Source: Papiliotrema nemorosa (taxonomy: Eukaryota > Basidiomycota > Tremellomycetes > Tremellales > Rhynchogastremaceae). From it: a stretch of DNA of 64,000 nucleotides. Made by a program: the position numbers and the translations under genes. Shown here piece after piece: positions 36,062 through 46,967 of this stretch. Each line of letters begins with the position of its first letter. The first letter of the stretch is position 1. The DNA lies in the NCBI GenBank assembly GCA_032158125.1, contig JASKOT010000013.1, positions 124,001 through 188,000 of the forward strand, in the 5' to 3' direction. Below the pieces are notes generated by a model. The model searched no databases. It saw only the letters and a list, made by a program, of their open reading frames with translations, and was not told the origin of the DNA.

Positions 36062-36495
36062 TCGATGGATAAACTCGTACGGTCCTCTTATATCCGAGGG
36101 CTCTTTTTCCCGCTACATCCTTCGTCATGAGCCCGAGGGATACACGTTTACTCCGCCTTCGACGAGGATTATTGAGCTGCCAGAGTACATTGGTCTCCTC
36201 AACGTGACATCTGGGGCTCAGAGCGACAAGATACCAACTAGCGTCGCGGAGTTGACACATAGTAGCAGTGGAGGGACTGCGGGTCATACGCACCGGAGTA
36301 TAGGCACCTGAGATCGATAGGTTCAGCGTGCTTGGAGGATCCTATCAGAACAGCGCATGCATTTCAATACCCGGCGAAAGTCAGATCCCATATCGCATCA
36401 CCTTTTGACGTTCCTTCATATGTCTGACTCCTCACATGCACATAAACTCTCACCGCCAGACCTCCTTCGCGTCTCTGTGACAAAGTCACTGGGAA
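36062..36495. other. Intergenic, convergent 3' ends of POP5 and member F
   Basis: No gene seen. A short plus-strand open frame at 36009-36311 overlaps the POP5 end in another frame and shows no recognisable motif. Confidence 0.5.
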
Positions 36496-38166
36496 CTACG
36501 CGAAGCAAGACCATCTTGATTTCTTTGATCCTCTCCTCGGGGCGTCCTCCTCATCACTGTCGGCGGGTAGTCTGACGATTGTGCCCGGTACTGCAGCAGT
36601 CTCGGTGGTCTGCGGCCGGTTACCTGTCTTGTCTGCCGCACCTGGTGGATGCACCTGGCTGTTTGTCATGGTCTGCTCTATGGCGAGGTCGTCGACTTGA
36701 GCTGATGAGCTCCCTCCGGGGGTAGTTGTCGGCAAATCAGTGAGCGTCTCGTAGGCTGGAGGGGCATCTGGGTGTGTGTTGTTCGCCGACGTTGAGCTCT
36801 CGCCAACTTCGTAGCCTGCCGTCGTGGGTAATCGTTTCTCAATCTCGGAAATCAGTCGACCTGCATTTTTGGGGACACCGTAGAGTGTATCAGTTTCCAC
36901 TTGACATGTCGACATGGCGTTATTCATATCGGCGGTCGAGATGGCGAGGACGTTTGGTGGATCACCGGCAGATTTGGACTGCTTGTGAGCGGTATCGATA
37001 TATCTCTGGATGTACGACACAGCCATATCGCTGGCTATCCCGCCACAGTTCAGCTCTTGATTTCGCCCAGTGTATTTGGTCACGAGGTCTTGTGGTTTGT
37101 AGGCATCACCGTCAAAGGAAGCGTACGCAGTCTCGATGTCATCAACGATTCTGTCGAGACTGTCTTTCGCGCTCTTATCAGTGGGATCAAACATCTTCCA
37201 CAGGTACGAAGGCACATTCTTGATATCTTCGATTTCGGAAGGGATGACGAGTTTTGGTCGGATCGACATTTGACCTGTACGGGACAGCTGAGTGTTCACA
37301 ATGACATTTGCCACTTTGTGCGTGTCTCGGCCCGGTCTGTGGTCGCCCCAAGAACGAACCGAGAGGATGAGGTCCATGTCCTCGGCAGGATTGTGTGAAG
37401 GATCGAAACTGACCTTGGTAGGGTTTCGAAGCAGGTCAGACAACTCGTCCTCTGAGACAACCACAAAAGCAGCAGATGTACCACGCTTCGTAAATTCGGC
37501 TGGGTTGCCTCTTCCATGACGACTTGACAGGAATCGAACCATCGTAGAGCCGAATTGGCTCGCAGTCTGATTCGGATTTTGCAGCGGGTCCTGAGACGTG
37601 TCAAAATCTCTCTGCTACGGGTGCTATATTTCAATCGATGGTTACTCACTAATCCTCTCGACTTCTGATAAGCCGAAAACCACTCGGCGGCACTTCGCAC
37701 CGTCTGATGCCATTCTTTCCAGTCGTAATATATCAAGGGTTTTCCATCATTCTCTGCACATGGTTTGATCATTCTCTTGTAGGTGAGTCTCCCGTCCGTT
37801 GTCACCGCAGGTAAGATAAGGTAATGATCTGTGCGAGTTTGCCCCCGGCTGTCCGCAAGGCTCCATTTGAGATATTCGAAAACCTCATTCGAGATCGAAA
37901 TGAAAGGTGAGACTGTTGCTGCATCAAGTCCATCCTGTATCTCGGCGCTTGACGCGTCTCTACAATACCCTTGGCAGCGTGTCCAGATTGTTCTGTTCGT
38001 AGGATCTCCGATTATAAGCTTTCCAGAAGTCTGAAGTGGGAAGATCTTTCTGTAACTGAGCCTCGGTCTACATTTCGCACTCTTACTGATGAGGCACTTA
38101 CCTCTCGGTCTGAGGAGGAGCCATCGATTTGCTGGTGCCCGATGATAGGCTAGTTCCCCCTTGCAT
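36496..38166 (-). CDS. Divergent family member F (unknown function)
   Basis: Exons 38166-38102, 38049-37650 and 37590-36496 splice in frame to 519 residues from MQGGTSLSSGTSKSMAPPQT. It is the clearest full-length member. Module copies are SAAFVVVSEDELSDLLRNPT and, after the helix MAVSYIQRYIDTAHKQS, PNVLAISTADMNNAMS. An N-terminal part (EVFEYLKWSLADSRGQTRTD, DWKEWHQTVRSAAEWFSAYQ) resembles the Trp-containing helices of other members. The C-terminal 110 residues are disordered, contain a PPAY motif (a possible WW-domain or Rsp5 ligand), and end in a basic stretch with one Cys (RRGSKKSRWSCFA). No signal peptide or membrane helix. It sits between POP5 and ARG3. Function unknown. Confidence 0.72.
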
Positions 38167-38555
38167 GGTGCTGAGATTGAGGCCTGTTCAGGGGTGGCGT
38201 GATGCGGTATGCCGTGAGTTGTATGTACCAAAAAGTCGGGCGGCGATGAGGGGAAAGTGGAAATCTTAGAGGATGTGTACAGTAGCAAGCAGGCCACAGG
38301 CAGAATATTTATATACAGCGTGAGCAACGAGACTTGTGAGAGCCGGGAGTCATCCCTCTCATTGAAAGGATCGGCTTTGTCGATGCTTCGGCCGAAAAGC
38401 TGTTCGGATGGCAAGCAACACGCAGGGAGTTTCAGCACGGCAAAGGATGTCGAAACTCTACGACACTCTGCGATCTCATACATTGGCATGATACATAGGA
38501 TGTCGTGGATCGTAGGGAAGTTTCCTTTTGATTCTAGTCGCAATCATCAGTCAGC
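38167..38555. other. Intergenic upstream of member F and downstream of ARG3
   Basis: 389 bp between two minus-strand genes. The long open frame here is an in-frame upstream extension of member F and shows no family-like content. No gene called. Confidence 0.5.
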
Positions 38556-40019
38556 TCAATATGATCGAGACGGTGCCGCTCGACCGGTTTGTGCCCATCG
38601 AGCAATGTAATGGCTATACGCTCAGCGAATGCGCCTCGACTGCTCATTCAGTAACTCACTCGAAAACAGCCATTATCGTCCATTTCCTGTTCTCCGCCTC
38701 GGGGAATACCAGACTTCGCGGGCCATAGAACACTTCATCGTTGACCTCCTCCTTGTGTCGAGGCAGACAATGTAAAAAGACCCAATCCTTCTTTGCTCCT
38801 GCTGAATCTACCATCTCGTTGGTTATTTGATACCCGTCGAAAGCTTTCAATCGGGCTGCACTCTCCTCTTCTTGACCCATTGAGATCCAAGTATCCGTAA
38901 CAACGACATCTGCGTCTTTCAATGCCTCGGCAGGTGATGTTGTCAGTGTGACTAATGACTCTGTCTTGGCCTCCTCACTTATTCATCAGCGCCGTTTTGG
39001 TCTCTGACTCACACTCGAGCCCAGACTCGCGGATCGACCTTGTTGTATCCCTCGGGACTGGCGATAGCAAAGTGCATACCGAATCGAGGCAGCGTGACCA
39101 ACAGTTCATTACTGACATTGTTGGTATCTCCAATCCATGCGACTTTTTTGCCTTTGAAGGCGGACGCCATATTGACATTCTGGTCCAAGAAGCGGGAGAT
39201 GTTAAGGGCGATACGGTGATCCTGAGGTTGTTGTCCGACAGAATCTGGGATGGGGTTTGGCACATAGTGCTCGAAGAGAGCCAAAAGGTCGGCCAGAATC
39301 TGTGTAGGGTGATACAGATCGCAAAGAGCGTTGATGACTGGTACTGGGGAGTGTTTGGCAAGTTCCTGTCTCGTCAGCCAGGCCCTGTGCCAAAAGGTAG
39401 ACGAGCTGACCTCAATGTCCTCATGTCGGGCGACACGGGCCATGAATCCGTCTGTCATACTTCCGACTACCTTTGCAGTATCCTCCATCGTCTCATTGAC
39501 GCCAAGCTGAATATCGTCCTTGCCCAGGAATAAGGCCTGTCCACCGAGACCATGAGCCGCAGTCTCTGAAGCCACACGGGTTCGGGTGGACCGTTTGTTG
39601 AAGATTAAAGCGACAGTCTGAGATTGTAGACTCTTCGGTATGGCTGCAGTGCTAACTTGTTTTGACAGATATTTGTAAGCCAAAGATTCTCTAAGAAGGT
39701 TGGTGATCTCATCAGTGGACAAGTCGGCGAGGGTTTTCAGATGCGGTGGTGGATTTTGCGACAATCGCCGATCCATTACTTCTCGCTGAACAGACGTGGG
39801 CGTCCATCGCGGTGGTCGAGGCTGATAACTATCAGAAGATGTTTTGTTGCTCTGATAGCTGGATTGGCTGTTTGACGCGTAGTTGGATTGACGGGGAGTT
39901 CGCTGGTCGTTCGAGTAGGAAGATCGTGGCTGGCTAGGAGCGAAGTTCAACCGGACGGGCGTACAAGTACTAAAGGTACGGGCCTGTATGGCCGCTGAGC
40001 GGGACGAGCGAGAGAGCAT
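38556..40019 (-). CDS. ARG3: Ornithine carbamoyltransferase, mitochondrial
   Basis: Exons 40019-39411, 39365-39013, 38977-38660 and 38613-38556 splice in frame to 445 residues. The enzyme joins ornithine and carbamoyl phosphate to make citrulline. The N-terminus [20 protein letters not shown] is Ser/Arg-rich and fits a mitochondrial presequence; a low-complexity Ser/Gln/Pro stretch of about 50 residues follows. Signatures: [20 protein letters not shown], the carbamoyl-phosphate motif [53 protein letters not shown], the ornithine-side [11 protein letters not shown] and the catalytic [15 protein letters not shown]. The last exon gives the expected VFDHYIARW ending. The intron before EEAKTESLV uses a weak AAG acceptor. 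Confidence 0.94.
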
Positions 40020-40231
40020 GTTCAGCGCGACGCAAGGTAGGTCGTCGGGATGGTGAGTTCACTGAAATCTCTATCAACCAGGTCGAGTCGAAGATAGGGC
40101 GTGTGGAGGGTTGAAACACGCCACGTCATTCTTAAAAGATAGGCTTATCACTCGATCTCAACCTTTACTGCGACACTTTGAACCATTTCCACTCGACACC
40201 TATACGACCTATATACACCCCTCTCCACACA

Positions 40232-40738
40232 ATGTTCGCGTCCAGTTCTCGATCAGCAGGACACAAAGTCGTTCGACATCTGATGCCACCGCGTCCACGA
40301 AGTTCCGAACCGCTCACCACCCCCGATGTCCGAGTCACGCCAACTCATCGACCATGGCACCCTACTTCCGCTTTCCCCGCCTACCCATCCCCTCAAGCCC
40401 CTTTCGAACATGGTGAACATACACACTGGCTCGTACAACAAACACGTAGCGCTATTGGTCTGCCAGCAGACAGGCAGAAAACGTTAAACGCATTGGGTCT
40501 ATTCCGAAGGCATCGTTACTCGTTGAAAAAGTTCCATCCGGGAACAGCGGGACAAATATTGGCGGTCAAAGAGCTGGTCTCTGTCAAGACATGTACGAAA
40601 GAGTATGGAGAATTTTGGATGAAGAGGATACAAAGTCGGGGAGAGGGCTCGGGTTTGGAGACTTCAGGGAGATTGTATGGAGGTCAAGGTGGAAAGATGA
40701 GCACACAGTGGGTTGATTGCGTCTGTCCACCGGTGTGA
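40232..40738 (+). CDS. Mitochondrial ribosomal protein uL30 (Mrpl33-like)
   Basis: A single open frame of 168 residues from MFASSSRSAGHKVVRHLMPP. The core THWLVQQTRSAIGLPADRQK, TLNALGLFRRHRYSLKKFHP and GTAGQILAVKELVSVKT is the uL30 fold, with the conserved SAIG-x-P and TL-x-ALGL. The basic, Ser-rich N-terminus fits mitochondrial import. The last 15 residues are uncertain: a GTGGGT donor near 40707 and a CAG at 40753 would replace them with a shorter end. An in-frame ATG at 40178 is possible but would precede the presequence-like start. It is divergent from ARG3 with 212 nt between the starts, so the two mitochondrial proteins may share a promoter. Confidence 0.88.
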   Translation: MFASSSRSAGHKVVRHLMPPRPRSSEPLTTPDVRVTPTHRPWHPTSAFPAYPSPQAPFEHGEHTHWLVQQTRSAIGLPADRQKTLNALGLFRRHRYSLKKFHPGTAGQILAVKELVSVKTCTKEYGEFWMKRIQSRGEGSGLETSGRLYGGQGGKMSTQWVDCVCPPV

Positions 40739-42281
40739 AGCTAACTGTCCAGCATATAGCAGACATCATGCGCATAAGAGACACTGCGTCCTCGACTTAT
40801 GCATTGCTGTTCCCTCGTCTTCTCCTAGCACAGCCGATTCCAGGATGCAGTCTGCCTCACTCATTGCGATCTTTGATCATTGCCAGCTTTCGAGTTGACT
40901 TCGCTCATCACTGGTCGCGTTTTCTGGGTTGCTAATGCATGATTTTCAGCCCAATTGAGTGTAAACTGAACTCGTCTCCAGCTATCGCTAACAATCAGCG
41001 GTAATGACCAATATCCGTATGGCTGACATACTCTCTTCCTGCGTTCTCTGCTACTGAAGAACCACGACTCTCGATCAAGGATTTCAGCTCTTCCGCAGGC
41101 GACGGTTCGTCGGACCAGTACACACTGAAGCGTGGCTCAGCAGCAGATCAGGAGCGTTTTCTTACCTGGCTCGTGATACTCCATCTGTCGACGCCTTTGT
41201 TGTTGATCCGTCATTCATGCTGGGTGGAGAAGAGGAAATTCCGTACGTTCGATATTTACATCACGTCCTTCAATCTCTTTCGGTGAGAGGCGTCGCCACT
41301 GTCGTGGGCAGTGTGTCAGAGCAGACTTCGAACTAGAAAGGATGTTGCATTCCTGCGCATTTCAAACGTGTAAGAGTGCTCTTGGGCACTCTCGCGTATA
41401 CTTCTACGTGCTTCGAAGCACGAAGGGCTACTCGTTTCGCATGGTCCCACTCGGTGGAGAGGACTCATCACGTGATGTTGACAATTGCCTTCAGGCGGTC
41501 AACGCCGAGTCCCATTCGTAGCGCTGACACCAAGCTGAGACCCTCGGATCCTGCCATTCGTCAACTGCCGCCTAGGACAGATGTAGAATCCTGAAGCTTG
41601 ATTACATGTTGTCCCACTCGTGCGGCAATGGCACCACGTCTTTACCCCGAGGGGGTTTTGTTAGACCAGGGAATGACCCAGGGACTTATCTCGCTTGTTG
41701 AACATGAAGGATGGAGTTTGACGCAGTCTTTCGTTCGGCCGTGCGTCACAAAGCTCCCTCTTTTCACTTTGTTCTTCTTGCTTATGGACTGCTGCGGGGG
41801 AAATGCGTGTGTAGTCTATATGCGTTCATACCAGTCTGCAAACGATCGATCTCCTCTCTGACCTGCCTTTTTCCTGCTGTATGTAAACCTCCCCTCCACC
41901 TTGCATCGCTCCTGAAGCGTGGAGCATACGTGGGAAGCAGAGGGGCATGGTAGAAGTTGGGAATTTTTTGAATGCGATTGGGAAGGGGTGGTGTTGGGTA
42001 GGCGTCATCGGGCCGGATGGCGGACCGCCAGAGGGGGTCGAGTGGCAATCGGCGCCGGAAAACTACCCTCTTTTATAGAGTCAAACCCGGGGTCCATCTC
42101 TTTCCATCGTCGACTCATCCATCCAAGAGGGCTCACTGGCAGCTATACATATAGCCCCCACAGATCTACCTTTGATATCTGTGTGCATTCCGGATCGCAA
42201 AAATCTCACCCCTGAGGCAGAAGTCTACCTTAGAGCAGCAGCTCCCTACACTCCCACTCCCCACTTGTCACCCCGCGCATC
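40739..42281. other. Gene-poor intergenic region
   Basis: The longest stretch without a convincing gene (about 1.5 kb), upstream of the glycerol-3-phosphate dehydrogenase gene. Open frames are short and unconvincing. It contains two adjacent inverted repeats (41374-41422), listed separately, and may hold a non-coding RNA or a long promoter. Confidence 0.45.
41374..41422. repeat. Two adjacent inverted repeats (hairpin plus 16-bp palindrome)
   Basis: GAGTGC at 41374-41379 pairs with GCACTC at 41386-41391 across a six-base loop. Sixteen bases further on, CGTGCTTCGAAGCACG at 41407-41422 is a perfect 16-bp palindrome. Read directly from the sequence. They lie in a non-coding region. Confidence 0.75.
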
Positions 42282-44888
42282 ATGTTCCGAGCGATTCCTA
42301 GACCATCCTCAAGGTCACTATGGATCGGATCGTCAGCATTGGCCTTGACGACCACCGCGTACTACCTTTCTTCCTCCCCAGCTCACCTCGATTCCTCTGT
42401 GCCCGTTACAAAACGTCGTCCAGGTCCACTATGGTCCCCTCCCTCTCGATCGCAGATGCTCGAGCATCTGAGGACATCAGGGACTTATATACATCGAACG
42501 GCTGAAGGAGGACCAGAGCCAGGACCCGTCCTGCGCAAAGAGGAGAATGATGATGACGGAGATGATGTGTTTGACCTGCTCATTGTCGGCGGTGGAGCGA
42601 CTGGAGCGGGAACCGCACTGGACGCGGCCAGTAGGGGGTTGAAGGTGGCTTGTGTCGAGCGAGACGATTTCTCGAGCGGAACAAGTAGTAAGAGTACAAA
42701 GTTGGTTCATGGAGGTGTTCGATACCTTCAAAAGGCTGTGTTCGAGCTGGATTACGGTGAGTTCGCTGAGGTCAACGTGCGTGAATTCAAGTGCTGACCA
42801 TCAACAGAGCAGTACAAGCTTGTCAAAGAAGCTCTGAGAGAGCGAAAGATCTTCCTGGAGACCGCTCCTCACCTTTCACACATGCTTCCGTGAGTTGACC
42901 GGTTCGATCCTCCTAGCTAGATGGTGCTAATTTATAGTATCCTACTCCCCATCTACACCTGGTGGCAGCTGCCATACTACTACGCCGGTTGCAAGATGTA
43001 CGATCTCTTGGCCGGAAAAGAGAATATGGAGTCGGCATACTGGATGGGCAAGGGCAAGGCTTTGGAGGCTTTCCCCATGTTGAAGGGTGACGGTCTCGTC
43101 GGTGGTGTGGTCTACTATGATGGTGGGTTAATAGCCATGTGAGCCCGACTGACGTGCAGGACAACACAACGACACGCGAATGAATATCTCCTTGGTCTTG
43201 ACTGCTGTCCAACACGGTGCCGTCATGGCCAACCACGTTGAGGTAACCAAAATTCATAAGAAGTTCGACCAGGTCAAGGGCACCGACAGGATATGCGGTG
43301 CTCGAGTCAAAGACAGGATGACCGGCGATGAGTGGGATGTCAGGTGTAGAGTACGTGTGAAATCTCGTTGTCGTAGTCATCACTGACTTACAGGGTATCA
43401 TCAACGCTACCGGACCATTCTCCGACGGTGTCCGACAACTGGACGAGCCATCCACCCAGAAGATCGTCGCTCCTTCTTCCGGTGTCCACATTACTCTCCC
43501 CAACTACTACGGACCCAAGACCATGGGTCTTCTCGATCCAGCAACTTCGGATGGTCGAGTCATTTTCTTCCTGCCATGGCAAGGAAACGTTATTGCTGGG
43601 ACCACAGATTCGCCAACCGATGTCGAGCAGAACCCCATCCCATCAGAGAAGGAGATTCAATGGATTCTCGACGAGGTCCGAAACTACTTGTCCCCCGACG
43701 TCAAGGTTCGGCGAGGAGATGTCCTTTCCGCTTGGTCGGGTATTCGACCTTTGGTCAAGGACCCCGATGCGAAGGACACACAGAGTTTGGTGCGGAACCA
43801 CATGATCAACACCAGTCAAAGTGGTCTTCTCACGATTGCTGGTGGAAAATGGACCACATAGTACGTCGTTCGTTCGCAGCCTGTGTCAGTGCTGATATGA
43901 TAGCCGAGCTATGGCCGAGGAGACTGTCGATGCTGCCATCAAGGAGTTTGGTTTGAAACCTACTGGAGAATCGCAGACTGCCCATATCAAACTCATGGGT
44001 GGTCACGCATGGAGCAAGACCATGTACATCAAACTCATTCAACAATTCGGTCTCGAGACTGATGTCGCCAAGCATCTGGCAGAGTCGTACGGAGACCGAG
44101 CCTGGACTGTCGCTGCCATGTCCGAGCCAACGGGCAAGGCTTGGCCCTTGCACGGTACCCGACTGACAGAGCTATACCCTTATATCGAAGCCGAGGTGAA
44201 ATACGCTTGTCGATGCGAATACGCCATGAACGCCGTCGACTTTGTCGCCCGGCGATCTCGATTGTCTTTCCTCAATGTCCAGGCAACCCTGGAAGTTCTT
44301 CCCCGAGTCATCGAGATCATGGGCCAGGAACTTGGTTGGGACGCCACACGAAAAGATTACGAGTTTGACAATGCTCAGGACTTCCTGCGATCGATGGGAT
44401 TGCCTGAACAAACCAAGCTCAAGCTTCTCGACGTTGCTGCTAAACCCGAATCCATTGGTCCTCTCTCTGTTGCTCAACGAAAAGACGCCGAGCTGTTTGC
44501 GCGAGCGCAATTCACCCCGGAGGAGGTTGCAAACTTGCGAAAACAATTCGAACACTTTGACTTTGACCACGACTCGAAGATTACCCGAGATGATCTTATC
44601 CACGCAATGACCAACATGGGTTACGAGGCTTCGGTCGAGACTGCCGACTCGGCATTGCGAGAAGTGGACTTTGGTCGAAAGGGAGCCATCGAGTTCCAAG
44701 AGTACCTTGATATTGCTGCTGGATTGAAGGAGTTGAAGCTGGAGAATGCTTTTACGCATTTGGCTCAAATGGACAGCAGTCGAGATTTGGCCGAAGGTGA
44801 TGCGGTTGGTAAGCATGCCAAGGAGGACAGCAGTAGTAGGGCAGCTACGAGGAAGATTCCCGTGGAGCGATCGGGCGGAGGAACATAA
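42282..44888 (+). CDS. GUT2: FAD-dependent glycerol-3-phosphate dehydrogenase, mitochondrial, with EF-hand tail
   Basis: Exons 42282-42756, 42808-42889, 42938-43122, 43160-43350, 43394-43860 and 43904-44888 splice in frame to 794 residues. It oxidises glycerol 3-phosphate to dihydroxyacetone phosphate and passes electrons to ubiquinone on the outer face of the inner mitochondrial membrane. It has an Arg/Ser-rich presequence followed by one hydrophobic segment ([16 protein letters not shown]), the FAD motif [37 protein letters not shown], and [20 protein letters not shown]. The C-terminal extension contains an EF-hand pair, [18 protein letters not shown] and [15 protein letters not shown]. The first loop ([12 protein letters not shown]) has good calcium ligands; the second ([12 protein letters not shown]) is degenerate. 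Baker's yeast Gut2 lacks this tail, whereas animal GPD2 has one. Confidence 0.95.
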
Positions 44889-45373
44889 GCTTTGTTGAAG
44901 AAGGGTCGATAATCATCTGTCATGTTTAGATAGATCATGTTTACGTTTCATCTTTTGGACATGTCACGTATGCGCTACAATCGCATTTGCTTCTCTTGTT
45001 TATCCAGTCGGAAGCGAGACCACTTCCTCTGCTCATTTAGCTGATGTGTTCTCGCTAAGAGCGAAGCATGAGCAATCAGAGGTGTGCTCAAACCTTTTTC
45101 GTGTCAAAGCCCTTCAGTAGCTCATCCTCCTTTATCGTAGTCATCCTTGATCGATCGAACCAACCCTTGAAAGCTGTACGCAGCGACACACTGAGGTGAC
45201 CCTCCTGGTACTTCTAGAACCCCACGCATATATGTAGCGCACCGCAAGACGTTCCAACTCTGTTCAGCCCCCATTCACTCACATATTCTCGCAGTAGACG
45301 GTACTGTACTTCACTCTACTCTATCTCATTCTCGACAGCGGCATTCCGCGAGCGAGTGCTTACAAGCCTTACG
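44889..45373. other. Intergenic between GUT2 and member G
   Basis: No gene seen. It contains GTACTGTAC at 45301-45309, about 65 nt upstream of the member G start. Confidence 0.5.
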
Positions 45374-46274
45374 ATGCCAGCAAGTACAGCCAAGTCAGAA
45401 GGCAATCTGAGCAAAGTCGAAACCTTTCTCCAGCCCGACTCCTCCGAGAGAATTACCTCGACAGATCGTGCAGATGATAGCGAGAGCGCTTCCGGTGAAG
45501 AAGAAGGCCCGGTACAGAGAGCTCCTACGTCGACGCACAAAGCAAAGGTCGCAGCTGATACTGATACAGACCCCGAGCAATACGACCAAGAGCCTCCCTC
45601 GGCGACTGAATCTCGCTCAGGTTCTGCGTACGTCAAAGCTTCCGCTGATCACTCATGGTAGGCCAGAAACGCCCGCAGAGGTGTACTTTGTGGAGAGCAT
45701 GACAAAGTACAAGGGACAGCCTTACTGGTCACCAAAAGCGGAGAAACAAGACACTCAGGACACAAGCGACAGCGATGACGAAGATCGAAGTCCCAGCAAA
45801 GAGCCAGCGGCCACTTTTGTCCATTTACGATGTCTCTCAAGAGCTCATCCTGGTGTCAGCTGGAGAATCAGCGTCGACACGGAAAACATCGATTCTCAGG
45901 TCCTTCCTTCCGCTATGACCATCACTGCAATCCACAAGCTTCATTCTGATAGTTACAATCACGGACACCGAACCACATGGAGCACTATGCGTTCATCCAT
46001 GTCTGACAATATGGTCAAGGGCGACCTTGGTCAGTCTGAGCGCATTTTCCGCTCGCACGTTACAGGAATTCAAGATTACATCTTGCATTGGGCAGACCAT
46101 GCTGATGATCGAGTCAGATCCCGAAGATCGCTCAAGGCACATGAGAAAACCGCCGTCCTTACTGAGGAGATACGACGTGGGTTTGACCCTACGGAAGGTT
46201 TCATCCCAGACTGGGATACGGTCTGTCAGGCTGTCAAAGCCGAGGCACAGCGACTTGCATCTGTTGGAGAGTGA
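45374..46274 (+). CDS. Divergent family member G (short subtype), tandem paralog of H
   Basis: Exons 45374-45627 and 45662-46274, with a 34-nt intron, join in frame to 288 residues. The first exon is disordered and rich in Ser, Glu and Asp. The second contains PAEVYFVESMTKYKGQPYW, then VHLRCLSRAHPGVSWRISVD, ending with FIPDWDTVCQAVKAEAQRL. These three blocks align in order with member H (SELYCVENLSKSSRRAYW, IHIRCASRSHPDISWRISAR, FTPHWDTVLHAFKAEKLRR). No catalytic motif, membrane helix or signal peptide. It looks like a smaller relative of members A-F and J, linked through the HPD/HPG strand block shared with E. Function unknown. Confidence 0.68.
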
Positions 46275-46967
46275 TAATCGTCTGCACAGTCTATCGTCCA
46301 GTAGAGTCCTATGGGATAGTGCCGAAGTAAAGAGAGGTCAGGATTATGTAGATATTTGGCGAAGCGTTGAACAGATAGTGTCATGCAAAACTTGAAAAGT
46401 CTTATTCCGGATCTTTGCATCATTCGTGCGCGTGCGTGTTGATGTAGTATACTACCCCTGTAAGCTACTGTACAGCACGACAAGGTTGTGTAAGAGTCGA
46501 ACTCGGCTCTGCTCGCGAAGAGGAATAATGGGTGCTTGGCTATGTATTGAGAGCCAATAACAGGGACGAAGAATGTATGTCGTTGTCAGCGAATAAACTG
46601 CATTGCTCCACTGCTTGATTATCTCAAGCAAAGATCTTTGACTCTAGTGTACCGAGACTGTGGGTCTCTGACAGATAGAAGCGCAGAAGTGCAGGCGCGC
46701 AAAGATGTCACACCCAAAGCTTCTCTTCTCCTTCAAACGCTTGGCTGATGTGTCAATGGCACTTCCTTTGTGTGATACTCTGCAACACATGCCGTACGTC
46801 TACCCATCGTACTACATATAGACCGTCGACAGCGAGACCTACTTGCCCCTCGATCGTCTGCAGCTTTGCCACTCGACTAGGCATCACCATTTGGATCCTT
46901 GATCCGATCTCTTCAACGCTTCATCACCGACGAAATCGTAAATCTCGTGGCATAAACAAACATCAGG
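46275..46967. other. Intergenic between members G and H
   Basis: About 0.7 kb; no coding sequence recognised. TACTGTA occurs at 46466-46472. Confidence 0.5.

Noticed and set aside
36009..36311. Open frame after POP5 on the plus strand
   Set aside because: It begins inside the last POP5 exon in another frame and shows no family similarity.
36496..36520. CaaX prenylation box at the end of member F
   Set aside because: The tail ends S-C-F-A, placing Cys third from the end instead of fourth.
38170..38543. Long upstream extension of the member F frame
   Set aside because: Cys/Leu-rich, unlike the family, and crosses a well-formed first exon and intron (38102-38166). Likely untranslated.
19839..40019. 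A true metabolic gene cluster for arginine
   Set aside because: The three genes are separated by many unrelated conserved genes and other pathway members are missing, so I report linkage only.
41598..41861. Small hydrophobic open frame in the 40.7-42.3 kb gap
   Set aside because: 87 codons, no homology I recognise, and several overlapping frames of similar length.
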